A stretch of DNA of 43,665 nucleotides from Bacillus sp. AFS037270 (GCF_002585305.1 NZ_NUNF01000008.1:25331-68995); one strand, 5' to 3'. Counted from the stretch's first letter, positions 1 through 7,838 are shown. Notes: generated by a model not told the origin, from the sequence alone. Program-made: numbers and translations.

Positions 1-279
1 ATAACTGGCAAACAAAACAACAACTTCGCTTTCGCTGCCTAATAACAGACGATAGCGGTGCCTCCCTCCATCGTCCATGTGGTAGGGTAAGGGACTCACT
101 TTAAGTGGACTACGCCGAATTCCACCGTCTGAGGATGAAGGAAGAGAATAACCAGACTAGCTGCTTCCATGCCTGTCAGTAGGCTAAAGAAGCAAGTGAA
201 AAATAATTATACTGACTACACTCGTAGAGGTATAAGTGGCAATATCTTTGCACGCGGGTTCAACTCCCGTCATTTCCAC
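1..279 (+). ncRNA. ssrA: tmRNA (ssrA), 3' part, cut by the window start
   Basis: This is transfer-messenger RNA, which with SmpB rescues stalled ribosomes and adds a degradation tag. The window opens just before the tag reading frame: from the GGC resume codon it reads GKQNNNFAFAA and then two stops (TAA TAA) near base 40. The rest contains the pseudoknot region and the tRNA-like 3' end, with a T-arm reading GCGGGTTCAACTCCCGT near 254-270 and the acceptor strand ending around 278. The layout and many blocks match B. subtilis ssrA (ACTGGCAAA before the tag, CTCGTAGA near the 3' side). No CCA is encoded: CTT follows the discriminator. The 5' acceptor half lies outside the window. The tag ends AFAA rather than the usual ALAA. 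Confidence 0.93.
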
Positions 280-301
280 TTAAAAATTTTTAAAAAAATA
301 C

Positions 302-330
302 TTGAATAAGATTCATCTCAGGAGTATAAT
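302..330 (+). promoter_or_regulatory. sigma-A promoter for the tRNA/SRP RNA cluster
   Basis: A -35 box TTGAAT (302-307) is followed after exactly 17 bases by a perfect -10 box TATAAT (325-330). It lies between the tmRNA 3' end and the tRNA-like sequences, so it probably drives everything down to the terminator at 811-855. Confidence 0.8.
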
Positions 331-355
331 ATAAGCATGACGTGATGATAGATAT

Positions 356-381
356 GCCGGTTTAGCTCAATTGGTAGAGCA
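356..381 (+). pseudogene. orphan 5' copy of tRNA-Thr (26 nt)
   Basis: Bases 356-381 are identical to the first 26 bases of the tRNA-Thr at 507 (acceptor 5' strand, D-arm and position 26). The sequence then diverges completely: no anticodon arm, T-arm or acceptor 3' strand follows. The 125 bases up to the real tRNA are rich in short repeats, for example AAGCTTCCTGA and AAGCTTTCTGA. It may be a decayed tandem tRNA copy or a scar of an insertion into the tRNA gene. Confidence 0.7.
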
Positions 382-506
382 CGACCGAATAAGCTTCCTG
401 AATGGTCATCAGCATACTGACCGAGCTGCTGCTTGCTTAAGCTTTCTGAGGTCAGGATGACGTTAACTATCCAGCGTGTACAAACTTAATATTATCTAAA
501 TTATAT

Positions 507-582
<76 letters not shown>

Positions 583-583
583 G

Positions 584-634
584 AGTTTTTTGCGTTAGCA
601 AAATAACCATAGTTTTTTGTGATAGCAAAATAAC
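584..634 (+). repeat. tandem 24-nt repeat between two tRNA genes
   Basis: Two copies of an AGTTTTTTG(N)4GCAAAATAAC-type unit lie at 584-607 and 611-634 and match at 22 of 24 positions, with a 27-base period. Each copy can fold into a tiny hairpin (TTTTG against CAAAA). They may be duplicated processing sites of the polycistronic tRNA transcript. Confidence 0.6.
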
Positions 635-644
635 TTGCCATTTT

Positions 645-716
645 TCCGCAGTAGCTCAGTGGTAGAGCTATCGGCTGTTAACCGATCGGTCGTAGGTTCG
701 AGTCCTACCTGCGGAG
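645..716 (+). tRNA. tRNA-Asn (anticodon GTT)
   Basis: The acceptor stem TCCGCAG pairs with CTGCGGA (709-715). The anticodon stem-loop is TCGGCTGTTAACCGA with anticodon GTT, and the T-arm is GTAGGTTCGAGTCCTAC. The discriminator G716 is followed by TCA, so CCA is not encoded and must be added after transcription. Confidence 0.96.
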
Positions 717-718
717 TC

Positions 719-794
719 ATAGTCCAACAAGGACACTAGGAACAGGTCAGGGCGGGAACGCAGCAGCCATAACTGGTGAAATTGTGTGGGCTAT
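719..794 (+). ncRNA. ffs-like: miniature 4.5S-type signal recognition particle RNA
   Basis: The core has the SRP domain IV signature: TCAGG (747-751), GCG, the GGAA tetraloop (755-758), CGC, AGCAG (762-766), CC. This matches the Ffh-binding hairpin of E. coli 4.5S RNA at all conserved loop positions. The flanks close into one rod: CACTAG (734-739) with CTGGTG (773-778), ACAA (727-730) with TTGT (782-785), and ATAGTCCA (719-726) with TGGGCTAT (787-794). The molecule is only about 76-85 nt. Bacilli normally carry a roughly 270-nt SRP RNA with an Alu domain, so this is either an additional or a replaced SRP RNA, co-transcribed with tRNAs. The core identification is firm; the ends and function are inferred. 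Confidence 0.82.
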
Positions 795-810
795 TACATA
801 GGACGAAACA

Positions 811-855
811 AAAAACGCTAAACTCTTTTAATTCGAGTTTAGCGTTTTTCTTTTT
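811..855 (+). terminator. intrinsic terminator of the RNA cluster
   Basis: A 15-bp perfect stem (811-825 with 835-849, core ACGCTAAACTC/GAGTTTAGCGT) and a 9-base loop are followed by a T-rich tract (TTTTTCTTTTT). Confidence 0.93.
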
Positions 856-929
856 ACATAAAGCATGGAAAATGATTCAATATAAATAGGAAACTGAAGT
901 TTATGATGTAATTAGAAGGAGTTGTTAAT

Positions 930-1148
930 ATGAAAAACGATAAAGATGTAATCTCATTTGCTGCAAATAAAAAATGGCTTTCTATTCCGGAAGAAACACG
1001 TAGAATGCTTGAACAAAATGTTTGGTGTGGTTCTTGTGGGGATGTAGTCACAATTGAAAAATATACTGTTGAAGACTCGCCTTCAGGAATCGTATTGCGT
1101 GGAAAATGTAAGAAATGCGGACATGAGGTAGCAAGAGTCATTGATTAG
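930..1148 (+). CDS. small zinc-ribbon-like protein, unknown function
   Basis: This 72-residue protein follows an AAGGAG ribosome binding site 8 bases before the ATG. Two CxxC pairs (CGSC near residue 33 and CKKC near residue 61) are separated by a beta-rich stretch, which is the pattern of a zinc ribbon. The N-terminal 30 residues are polar and contain no membrane segment. I do not recognise a characterised homologue. It is transcribed alone: a terminator precedes it at 811-855 and another follows at 1263-1295. The zinc-binding role is inferred from the cysteine spacing only. Confidence 0.75.
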   Translation: MKNDKDVISFAANKKWLSIPEETRRMLEQNVWCGSCGDVVTIEKYTVEDSPSGIVLRGKCKKCGHEVARVID

Positions 1149-1262
1149 TATTCCATACATCTATAATAAATCCTGATCATAGCAAAATATCCTAATAAAA
1201 CTCGCTCTTTCGATTGATTCAACTAAAACCAAAAAACGCGATATTCGATTCAAATTACTAGT

Positions 1263-1295
1263 GAGCCTCCCTATATTTAATTGGGAGGCTTTTTC
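1263..1295 (+). terminator. intrinsic terminator after the zinc-ribbon gene
   Basis: The stem AGCCTCCC (1264-1271) pairs with GGGAGGCT (1283-1290) and is followed by TTTTT. Confidence 0.88.
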
Positions 1296-1431
1296 AATAA
1301 TCGACTAATTTGGTATGTAAAACGTTGAATGGAAAAATAGCCATTATTTTGACTTGAAATGACTCTAAAAATGTGATTTTATAGATAAGTAAAACAACAA
1401 AATACGCTTTTAATATGGAGGAGCGAGAAAG

Positions 1432-1704
1432 ATGAAGTTTCCTAAAAATATAATACTAGATTCTGTTGCTGAACGTAAAAGTCATGAAAGTTACGGACTT
1501 GAATTTGTTCAGGAACTTGGAAACGATGATGCTGGATATTCGGAGATGTTAGTCATTATCTTCAAATACAAAGATAAATTTTACAGTGTAGATATCCAGC
1601 ATGTAAATGGAGAAAACAATTATGACCATTGGGATGATGAGGTTGATTGTCCAGAAGTAGTTAGGAAAGAAGCTATCCAATATTATTGGGAAGAAGTGAA
1701 ATAA
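1432..1704 (+). CDS. hypothetical 90-residue acidic protein
   Basis: A strong GGAGGAG site lies 10-16 bases before the ATG, and the gene is flanked by terminators on both sides, so it is monocistronic. The product is soluble and acidic, with alternating hydrophobic strands in the centre (EMLVIIFKYKDKFYSVDI), followed by HVNGENNYDHWDDEVDCPEV and a C-terminal helix. This looks like a small alpha/beta fold. No catalytic motif, signal peptide or membrane segment is visible. I do not recognise the family. Confidence 0.7.
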   Translation: MKFPKNIILDSVAERKSHESYGLEFVQELGNDDAGYSEMLVIIFKYKDKFYSVDIQHVNGENNYDHWDDEVDCPEVVRKEAIQYYWEEVK

Positions 1705-1824
1705 AAAATTCGAGTACTATTGATTCCTTGAGGTGCACGTTAGTTCAAGAATAGATCGCTTCTTATTATTGTTAATTATGTCTCATTTAAATAGATTAAT
1801 AACCACCTTTGTCCGCTTTGATGG

Positions 1825-1860
1825 AAACAGCGCATTTTTTTGTGCTGTTTTTTCTTTTTT
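1825..1860 (+). terminator. intrinsic terminator
   Basis: AAACAGCGCA (1825-1834) pairs with TGTGCTGTTT (1841-1850, one G-T wobble) and is followed by a long T tract. Confidence 0.85.
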
Positions 1861-2057
1861 ATCACATTCATCACTTATTTCTTCTTTTAAAAAGTTAGGA
1901 TTTTATAAATAGATGGATAAAGGAAGTTAGGATTCTGTATTGAAGCTACCTTTTATTCACACGTATAATAACAAGTAGATTAAACATTATAAATATTCTA
2001 ACAATAGTTAGGTGGTGGAATTTCATTCTACATAAACGGGTTCAAACCTATTAATGT

Positions 2058-2071
2058 TGCAACCGCTTACA
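2058..2071 (+). promoter_or_regulatory. cre-like site upstream of the ABC sugar importer
   Basis: TGCAACCGCTTACA matches 12 of 14 positions of the catabolite-responsive element TGWAARCGYTWNCW. It lies about 90 bases before the lipoprotein start, which would suit CcpA control of the importer operon. A LacI-family local operator is the main alternative. Confidence 0.55.
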
Positions 2072-2159
2072 AGTATGTTTGTCTTGAAAAAACTAATGTT
2101 TCTAGATCTCAATTTATTTATGGTCGGAATGAGGATACCACTAAAGGGGAGAGAATCGA

Positions 2160-3428
2160 ATGAAGCAGGGTTTCATGAAAGTAGTTAGTATTTTGGTCGT
2201 TTTTGCATTGTTTTTATCGTTAGCCGCTTGCAGCTCGAAGTCTAATTCAAGTGCAGACGGAAAGATTACATTAAAGGTCCTTGATTGGAATACAACCAAT
2301 AAGAAAGAGGCCCAAAAAGCGATGGTAGAGGCAGTTAAAAAGGAGCTTCCAAACGTCACACTTCAATTTGAAAACATCAATTGGGACAAGGATTTCAACT
2401 CTGTTATGCAAACAAGAATTGCTGGAAAGCAGCTTCCAGATATTATCCTCATTAAAGGAGGAGATCATCCCAAGTATGCTCAGTTTTTAATGGATTTAAC
2501 AAATGAACCGTTTATGAAGGAATTTCCGGATGATGTCCGCAAAGCCTTGAAAGTGAATGGCAAAGATTATGCAGTACCATACACCGCCAACTTCCAAGGG
2601 GTTTTTTACAACAAACAAATCTTTGAAGACAATCATATCGAAATTCCAAAAACATGGACAGAATTAATGAATGTTGCCAAAACCCTAAAAGATAAAGGCA
2701 TCACTCCTTTTACCTCTCACTTTAAAGACTATCAAATGGGTAATTCGGCGAACCAGTTTGCTACTTTAGAAGTATTTTCTAAGTATCCAGAGTGGGGATC
2801 CGATTTACAAAAAGGAAAAGTCTCGTTTGCTAAATCACCGGAATATAAGACAACCTTCCAACACTTTAAGGATCTCTATGAAAACACTGAAAAAGATCCA
2901 TTTGGAGTAGATTTTACCGGAGCTGCTGATATGTTTGCCAACGGAAAAACAGCTATGTGGATTATCGGAACATGGGCTCCTGCACAAATCTTCAAGAATA
3001 ATCCTGACTTTAAGCTCGGTTTCTTCCCAACACCTGCCGTTGATGCAGAGAATACTAAACTGATTATGCAATCTGATTATACCTGGTCTGCGAGCAAAGC
3101 AACGGAACATCCAAAAGAAGTGAAAAAAATATTAAAAATCCTCGCATCCGATAAAAATCTTGCAAAAGAGTACATTAATCAAGTTCAAACCCAGAGTTTG
3201 CTAACGGATGTTGTCCCAGATGTACAAAGTGATTACGTAAATGATATTAATACCTCTAAAAATGCTGGTGTTATCGATGCTAATATCGGAAACGTGCAAA
3301 TTCCATGGCCATACCAACAACAATATACCACCTATATTGCTGAATGGCTTTTAGGTAAAAAGACATTGAATGAAGCACTCAAAGCAACCGATGATTTTAA
3401 ATCAAAGGTTAAGTTCCAAACTAACTAG
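2160..3428 (+). CDS. CUT1-type ABC transporter sugar-binding lipoprotein
   Basis: This 422-residue solute-binding protein (SBP family 1) captures a sugar or oligosaccharide outside the cell and delivers it to the permeases encoded next. A lipoprotein signal peptide is visible: a positively charged start, a hydrophobic core and the lipobox SLAAC with lipidated Cys24. A family-typical segment reads GKQLPDIILIKGGDH, and the region GKTAMWIIGTWAP is the usual second-lobe motif. Start choice rests on GGGGAG 8 bases before the ATG. Two permease genes follow after 70 bases, so it heads an importer operon. No ATPase gene is present, as is common in Bacillus, where the shared ATPase MsmX serves many such systems. 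The adjacent GH4 enzyme suggests an alpha-galactoside or related substrate; this is inference. Confidence 0.9.
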   Translation: MKQGFMKVVSILVVFALFLSLAACSSKSNSSADGKITLKVLDWNTTNKKEAQKAMVEAVKKELPNVTLQFENINWDKDFNSVMQTRIAGKQLPDIILIKGGDHPKYAQFLMDLTNEPFMKEFPDDVRKALKVNGKDYAVPYTANFQGVFYNKQIFEDNHIEIPKTWTELMNVAKTLKDKGITPFTSHFKDYQMGNSANQFATLEVFSKYPEWGSDLQKGKVSFAKSPEYKTTFQHFKDLYENTEKDPFGVDFTGAADMFANGKTAMWIIGTWAPAQIFKNNPDFKLGFFPTPAVDAENTKLIMQSDYTWSASKATEHPKEVKKILKILASDKNLAKEYINQVQTQSLLTDVVPDVQSDYVNDINTSKNAGVIDANIGNVQIPWPYQQQYTTYIAEWLLGKKTLNEALKATDDFKSKVKFQTN

Positions 3429-3498
3429 AGGATTGTTGGGTGGAAAAGGGAATCGTGTCCCTTTCCACTCATTAAAATAAGTCTTCGGAGGTGTTCTC

Positions 3499-4440
3499 GT
3501 GAATATCAGTCAAGGAGATCCACAACCACAAATAATCTCGAACAAACAGATTCATACAGATCGGGCAGCCAAAAAAACACGTATTAAAAATAAGGGCTAT
3601 TTCTTATTATTAATTCCGCCATTAATCGTTTTTATTATTGGGATGATTATTCCATTATTCATGGGAATTTACAATTCTTTTACCGATTGGGACGGCATCA
3701 GTCTCAACAAGAATTGGGTAGGGATTTCCAACTATATAGAAATTTTTAAAGATGAAATCTTTTTAAAGGCTTTTAAATTCACATTCTTGTTTATGATTTT
3801 TAATACGATTATTCAAAATGTCTCTGCACTGTTCTTTGCGGTGATTTTGGATAGCAGTATTAAAGCCAAAAATCTTTACCGGGTCATCATCTTTTCTCCG
3901 GTCTTACTAAGTCCAATCCTAGTAGGACAAATCTGGACCAAAATGTATGGTGATATCTTACCAAGCCTAAATGATTTACTAGGAACCAATATATCATTTT
4001 CGTTATTTTCAAGTCCTGATACCGTGTTGAGTGGGTTATTAATTGCGAATAACTGGCAATGGATTGGCTATTGGATGTTAATTTATTTAGCCGGCCTTCA
4101 GGCGATACCGAAAGAATTGTACGAAGCATCCACGGTGGATGGAGGAAATTGGTGGCAAAAATTCTATCATATTACGATACCTATGTTAGGGCCGTCCATC
4201 ACCATTTGTACGATTGGAATTGCAACAGGCAGTTTGAAAGTATTTGAGTTAATTGTCGCATCCACTAATGGTGGGCCTGGAGACGCTTCGCAATCACTCA
4301 TTATGTATATTTTTAACAGTGCCTTTACCTCGCAAAGAGCGAGCTATGCTTCCGCAATGTCGGTAATTTTCTTGATTGTCTTATTGATCTTTGCCTTTAT
4401 TCAATTGAAAGTATTAAGAAAAAGAGAGGTGGAATTATAA
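3499..4440 (+). CDS. ABC sugar transporter permease, MalF/LacF type
   Basis: This is an integral membrane permease of 313 residues in the binding-protein-dependent inner-membrane family, CUT1 class. It starts with GTG 6 bases after GGAGGTG. A charged N-terminal tail of about 35 residues precedes six predicted membrane segments, the first near residues 38-60. The EAA loop that docks the ATPase is visible as EASTVDGGNWWQKFYHITIP near residues 210-230. Its stop overlaps the start of the next permease by one base (TAATG), which indicates translational coupling. It should form a heterodimer with the following protein and use an ATPase encoded elsewhere. Confidence 0.93.
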   Translation: MNISQGDPQPQIISNKQIHTDRAAKKTRIKNKGYFLLLIPPLIVFIIGMIIPLFMGIYNSFTDWDGISLNKNWVGISNYIEIFKDEIFLKAFKFTFLFMIFNTIIQNVSALFFAVILDSSIKAKNLYRVIIFSPVLLSPILVGQIWTKMYGDILPSLNDLLGTNISFSLFSSPDTVLSGLLIANNWQWIGYWMLIYLAGLQAIPKELYEASTVDGGNWWQKFYHITIPMLGPSITICTIGIATGSLKVFELIVASTNGGPGDASQSLIMYIFNSAFTSQRASYASAMSVIFLIVLLIFAFIQLKVLRKREVEL

Positions 4441-5270
4441 TGGTACGTAAATACCGTTTAGGTTCCATTATTTTACAAGTATTGATTACCATTGTCTCAA
4501 TTGCTTATTTAATTCCCTCTTTAATCGTTTTTCTATATGCCTTAAAATCTCAACAAGAGACGTCTAAATCTTTTCCACTCTCATTACCAAACCATATCGA
4601 ATGGACCAATTTCTCAAAGGCATTAGAAGCCTTAAACTTTTGGCAAAGCCTTGGAAATACAGTCCTTCTAACGGTTTGTTCTGTTGTTCTGATAATCCTC
4701 TTAAGCAGCATGGCTGCTTATGCCATTGCCAGGGGAGCAACGAAGTTCTTTAATTCCACCTATGTCTTTTTTATTGCGGGGATTTTAATTCCGTACCAGG
4801 TTATATTTGTTCCGATGTTTACATTAGGGAGCAATCTGGGCTTCATTAATAATTTTGTCGGTGTTATTTTTCTCTATGTAGCTACGAATCTTCCATTTGC
4901 AGTCTTTGTGACAACTGGATTTATGAAGACGATCCCAAAAGAGGTAGAGGAGGCGGCGGCTATCGATGGATGTTCTGTGCTTCGAACCTTTTGGTTAATT
5001 GTTATGCCGATGTTAAAACCAGTAGCAGCCGCCTTAACGATCATTTTATCCTTACAAATCTGGAATGATTACCTGATGCCGCTTCTGTTTTTATCAGAAA
5101 ACAATATGAAGACCTTAACCGTTATGCAATCGCAGCTATTTTCTGCCTTCAGCACTGACTTTAATACGGGCTTTGCCGGAATTATCTTGTCTTCCTTGCC
5201 GATTTTATTATTGTTTATTTTTATGCAAAAGCATTTTGTAAAAGGAATTACAATGGGCGCTGGAAAATAA
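4440..5270 (+). CDS. ABC sugar transporter permease, MalG/LacG type
   Basis: This is the partner permease of 276 residues. It has six predicted membrane segments, the family-typical long first extracytoplasmic loop and a canonical EAA loop, EEAAAIDGCSVLRTFWLIVMP, near residues 178-198. It overlaps the upstream permease by one base. The C-terminus ends with a short positively charged tail (KHFVKGITMGAGK), also typical of MalG-type subunits. An AraC-family regulator follows after 34 bases and is probably in the same transcript. Confidence 0.93.
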   Translation: MVRKYRLGSIILQVLITIVSIAYLIPSLIVFLYALKSQQETSKSFPLSLPNHIEWTNFSKALEALNFWQSLGNTVLLTVCSVVLIILLSSMAAYAIARGATKFFNSTYVFFIAGILIPYQVIFVPMFTLGSNLGFINNFVGVIFLYVATNLPFAVFVTTGFMKTIPKEVEEAAAIDGCSVLRTFWLIVMPMLKPVAAALTIILSLQIWNDYLMPLLFLSENNMKTLTVMQSQLFSAFSTDFNTGFAGIILSSLPILLLFIFMQKHFVKGITMGAGK

Positions 5271-5304
5271 TTGTAAAAAATGGTGTTCGAAAGAGGAGGC
5301 CGAA

Positions 5305-6204
5305 ATGAAAACAAGCAGTCTATACGAGAGCGCGTTGACAAGAGGGGAGTATCTTCCGGAAGTTGTTGCCTACTATTTTAAACAGTGGGATAACTATTCC
5401 ATGCCATTCCATGCCCATAATCAGGTAGAAATTATGTATGTCATTGAGGGCCATTGCTGTGTCGAAACCGAGGGGGAGTCCCTTTTCATAAAAAAAGGAG
5501 ATTTCATTATTATTGATGCCGAAGTTCCCCATCGCCTATTAGTAGAGAATGGCAGTCCGTGCCGTATGCTAAATATTGAATTTCGCTTTCAGGAACGAAA
5601 AGGATTTTTTCCATCAATCAAAGATCTTGCAGAGGAAGACCAGGCCTTTGCCCGTCTATTGGAGATGAATGCCCCTTATATTCAATTAAAGGATCCTAAT
5701 GAAGTTTATTTTGTCTTAAAAAACCTTGTACTGGAAATGGACGAAAGGGGCAAGGAGAATCTACTAATGGTTCATCTACTGCTCTCTCAACTTCTAATTA
5801 GAATTGGGAGGCTAGCCGTTGAAGCAAAGGTCAATGAACCGCAGCAGCAATCAAATATTTATGTCAAAAAGGTGATTGCCTATCTTCACGAAAATTATGA
5901 TTGTGAGATCCAGATGAAAGATATTGCTGCAGATGTGAATCTTCATCCAGGGTATCTACATAGAATTTTTAAAAATCATACTGGTTTAACGGTGATGGAA
6001 TACCTTACCTCCGTCAGAATGGAAAAAGCCAAAATGCTATTGGCCCAAACGGAAATCCCACTCATTGAAATTTCCGATTATATTGGCATTAATAGCAGGC
6101 AATATTTCAGCTCCCTTTTTAAAAAATACACCCAGCAGACGCCAGTAGAATATCGAAAAGCGGCGATGCGCCGTAAGGAATTTGCCTCCTGGGAGAGAGT
6201 GTAG
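5305..6204 (+). CDS. AraC-family regulator with N-terminal cupin sensor
   Basis: This 299-residue transcription factor has two parts. Residues 20-110 form a cupin-type sugar-binding domain with the pattern MPFHAHNQVEIMYVIEG and KKGDFIIIDAEVPH. Residues 195-295 form the double helix-turn-helix of the AraC/XylS family, ending in the conserved GINSRQYFSSLFKKYTQQTP block. The ATG follows a GAGGAGG site. It sits between the importer genes and the GH4 glycosidase gene, so it most likely activates both in response to the transported sugar or a breakdown product; that target assignment is inference from position. No membrane segment is present. Confidence 0.9.
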   Translation: MKTSSLYESALTRGEYLPEVVAYYFKQWDNYSMPFHAHNQVEIMYVIEGHCCVETEGESLFIKKGDFIIIDAEVPHRLLVENGSPCRMLNIEFRFQERKGFFPSIKDLAEEDQAFARLLEMNAPYIQLKDPNEVYFVLKNLVLEMDERGKENLLMVHLLLSQLLIRIGRLAVEAKVNEPQQQSNIYVKKVIAYLHENYDCEIQMKDIAADVNLHPGYLHRIFKNHTGLTVMEYLTSVRMEKAKMLLAQTEIPLIEISDYIGINSRQYFSSLFKKYTQQTPVEYRKAAMRRKEFASWERV

Positions 6205-6250
6205 AGAAGTGAGGATTTTATAAATTTGTAAAACAAGAAAGTTATTATTT

Positions 6251-6264
6251 TGATAACGTTTACA
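6251..6264 (+). promoter_or_regulatory. cre site upstream of the GH4 gene
   Basis: TGATAACGTTTACA matches the CcpA consensus TGWAARCGYTWNCW at 13 of 14 positions. It lies 54 bases before the GH4 start, so glucose repression through CcpA and HPr-Ser-P is likely. A second small inverted repeat, GTTAT(N)7ATAAC, overlaps its left half. Confidence 0.75.
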
Positions 6265-6317
6265 CGAATAAGCCTGATAAAATTTCTATAAATCTAGTAT
6301 TGAAGGAGAGTTGCCCC

Positions 6318-7823
6318 ATGTCATTTAAAGTAGCCTTTATTGGAGCAGGAAGTATTGGTTTTACAAGAGGACTATTACGGGATTTACTTGCTGTCCCAGA
6401 ATTTAATCAGATAGAAGTGGCTTTCACCGATATTAATCCGCGAAATTTGCAAATGGTGACGGAGCTTTGCCAGCGTGATATTAATGAAAATGGTCTTGAT
6501 ATCCAAATTCAATCGACTTTAAATCGGCGTGAGGCCCTGCGAGATGCAAGGTATATTTTTTCTGTCGTAAGAATTGGCGGTCTTGAAGCGTTTCAATCAG
6601 ATGTTGATATTCCGTTAAAGTATGGGATTGACCAATGTGTGGGAGATACGCTTTGTGCTGGCGGTATCATGTATGGTCAGCGGGGCATTGCTGAAATGTT
6701 GAATATTTGTAAAGATATCCGTGAAGTGGCGGAACCGGATTGCTTGCTGCTGAACTATGCAAATCCGATGGCGATGATGACGTGGGCTTGTAATAAATAT
6801 GGCGGGGTTCGAACGATTGGTCTTTGCCATGGTGTCCAGCATGGACACAAACAAATTGCTGATGTCCTTGGGTTAACGAAGGAGGAGGTCGATATTGTTT
6901 GTGCCGGTATTAACCACCAAACCTGGTATGTTCAAGTGAGAAATAATGGCGAGGATATGACCGGAATGTTATTGGAAGGATTTGAAAAACATCCGGAATA
7001 TAGTCAAACCGAAAAAGTCCGCATCGATATGCTCAGGCGTTTCGGCTATTACAGCACTGAATCCAATGGTCATTTAAGTGAATATTTACCATGGTACAGG
7101 AAACGTCCAGAAGAAATTAACGAATGGATTGACTTGGGAAGCTGGATTAATGGTGAAACGGGTGGTTATTTAAGAATTTGTACCGAGAGCAGAAACTGGT
7201 TCGAGACGGACTTTCCGAATTGGATGAAAGATCCTGCCTTAGAATATAAACAAGAAAATCGAAGTGAAGAACACGGTTCTTTTATTGTTGAAGGGTTAGA
7301 AACGGGTAGAGTGTATCGTGGCCATTTCAATGTCGTTAATAATGGAGTCATCTCAAATCTTCCTGATGATGCGGTTATTGAAGCTCCTGGATATGTAGAT
7401 GGAAATGGGATTAGCATTCCGAGAGTGGGTAACTTGCCAATCGGTTGTGCAGCTGTATGTAATGTGAGTATTTCCGTACAACGACTTGCGGTGGAGGCTG
7501 CCGTGAGCGGGGATGATATGCTGTTGCGTCAAGCGATGATGATGGATCCATTAGTAGGTGCAGTTTGTAACCCGAAGGAAATTTGGCAACTAACGGATGA
7601 GATGCTTGTGGCACAAGAGAAATGGCTGCCACAATATAAAGAGGCGATTGAAAAAGCAAAGGAGAGATTGGCATCAGGAAATCTGATTCCGACTAAACAA
7701 AATAAAGGTGCAGCAAGGCTTCGTGTAAAAACGGTCGAGGAAATGACTCAAGATAGGGAGGCTGCTAACCGGGTAGCTGGTGAATCCGATAAAGCGAAGG
7801 TACGTCCTACCGCTGTTAAGTAA
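6318..7823 (+). CDS. melA-like: GH4 family alpha-galactosidase-like glycosidase
   Basis: Glycoside hydrolase family 4 enzymes cleave glycosides by an NAD- and metal-dependent redox mechanism in the cytoplasm. Here the N-terminal Rossmann motif FIGAGSIGFTRG is at residues 8-18, the metal-binding Cys-His pair is Cys170-His171 in GLCHGVQHG, and the second conserved block is GINHQTWY at 198-204. Spacing and the C-terminal NLP...P...VGNLPIG...MMMDPLVGAV pattern resemble E. coli MelA more than B. subtilis LplD. The length is 501 residues, longer than the usual 430-450, with a Lys-rich extension after residue 450. An ATG exists at 6300, but AAGGAG at 6303-6308 would lie inside it, so 6318 is the start. 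The exact sugar (alpha-galactoside, galacturonide or glucoside) cannot be fixed by reading. Confidence 0.85.
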   Translation: MSFKVAFIGAGSIGFTRGLLRDLLAVPEFNQIEVAFTDINPRNLQMVTELCQRDINENGLDIQIQSTLNRREALRDARYIFSVVRIGGLEAFQSDVDIPLKYGIDQCVGDTLCAGGIMYGQRGIAEMLNICKDIREVAEPDCLLLNYANPMAMMTWACNKYGGVRTIGLCHGVQHGHKQIADVLGLTKEEVDIVCAGINHQTWYVQVRNNGEDMTGMLLEGFEKHPEYSQTEKVRIDMLRRFGYYSTESNGHLSEYLPWYRKRPEEINEWIDLGSWINGETGGYLRICTESRNWFETDFPNWMKDPALEYKQENRSEEHGSFIVEGLETGRVYRGHFNVVNNGVISNLPDDAVIEAPGYVDGNGISIPRVGNLPIGCAAVCNVSISVQRLAVEAAVSGDDMLLRQAMMMDPLVGAVCNPKEIWQLTDEMLVAQEKWLPQYKEAIEKAKERLASGNLIPTKQNKGAARLRVKTVEEMTQDREAANRVAGESDKAKVRPTAVK

Positions 7824-7838
7824 GTTTTACAGTTTTCT

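Larger units (their letters stand above)
1705..2159. other. 455-base intergenic region with terminator and cre-like site
   Basis: This stretch carries no convincing gene. It holds the terminator of the preceding gene (1825-1860), a cre-like site (2058-2071) and the GGGGAG ribosome binding site of the sugar-binding lipoprotein (2146-2151). I could not place a reliable -35/-10 pair, although TTGAAA at 2094-2099 is a weak candidate. Confidence 0.6.

Noticed and set aside
2094..2122. Promoter with TTGAAA for the sugar importer
   Set aside because: No acceptable -10 box lies 16-18 bases downstream.
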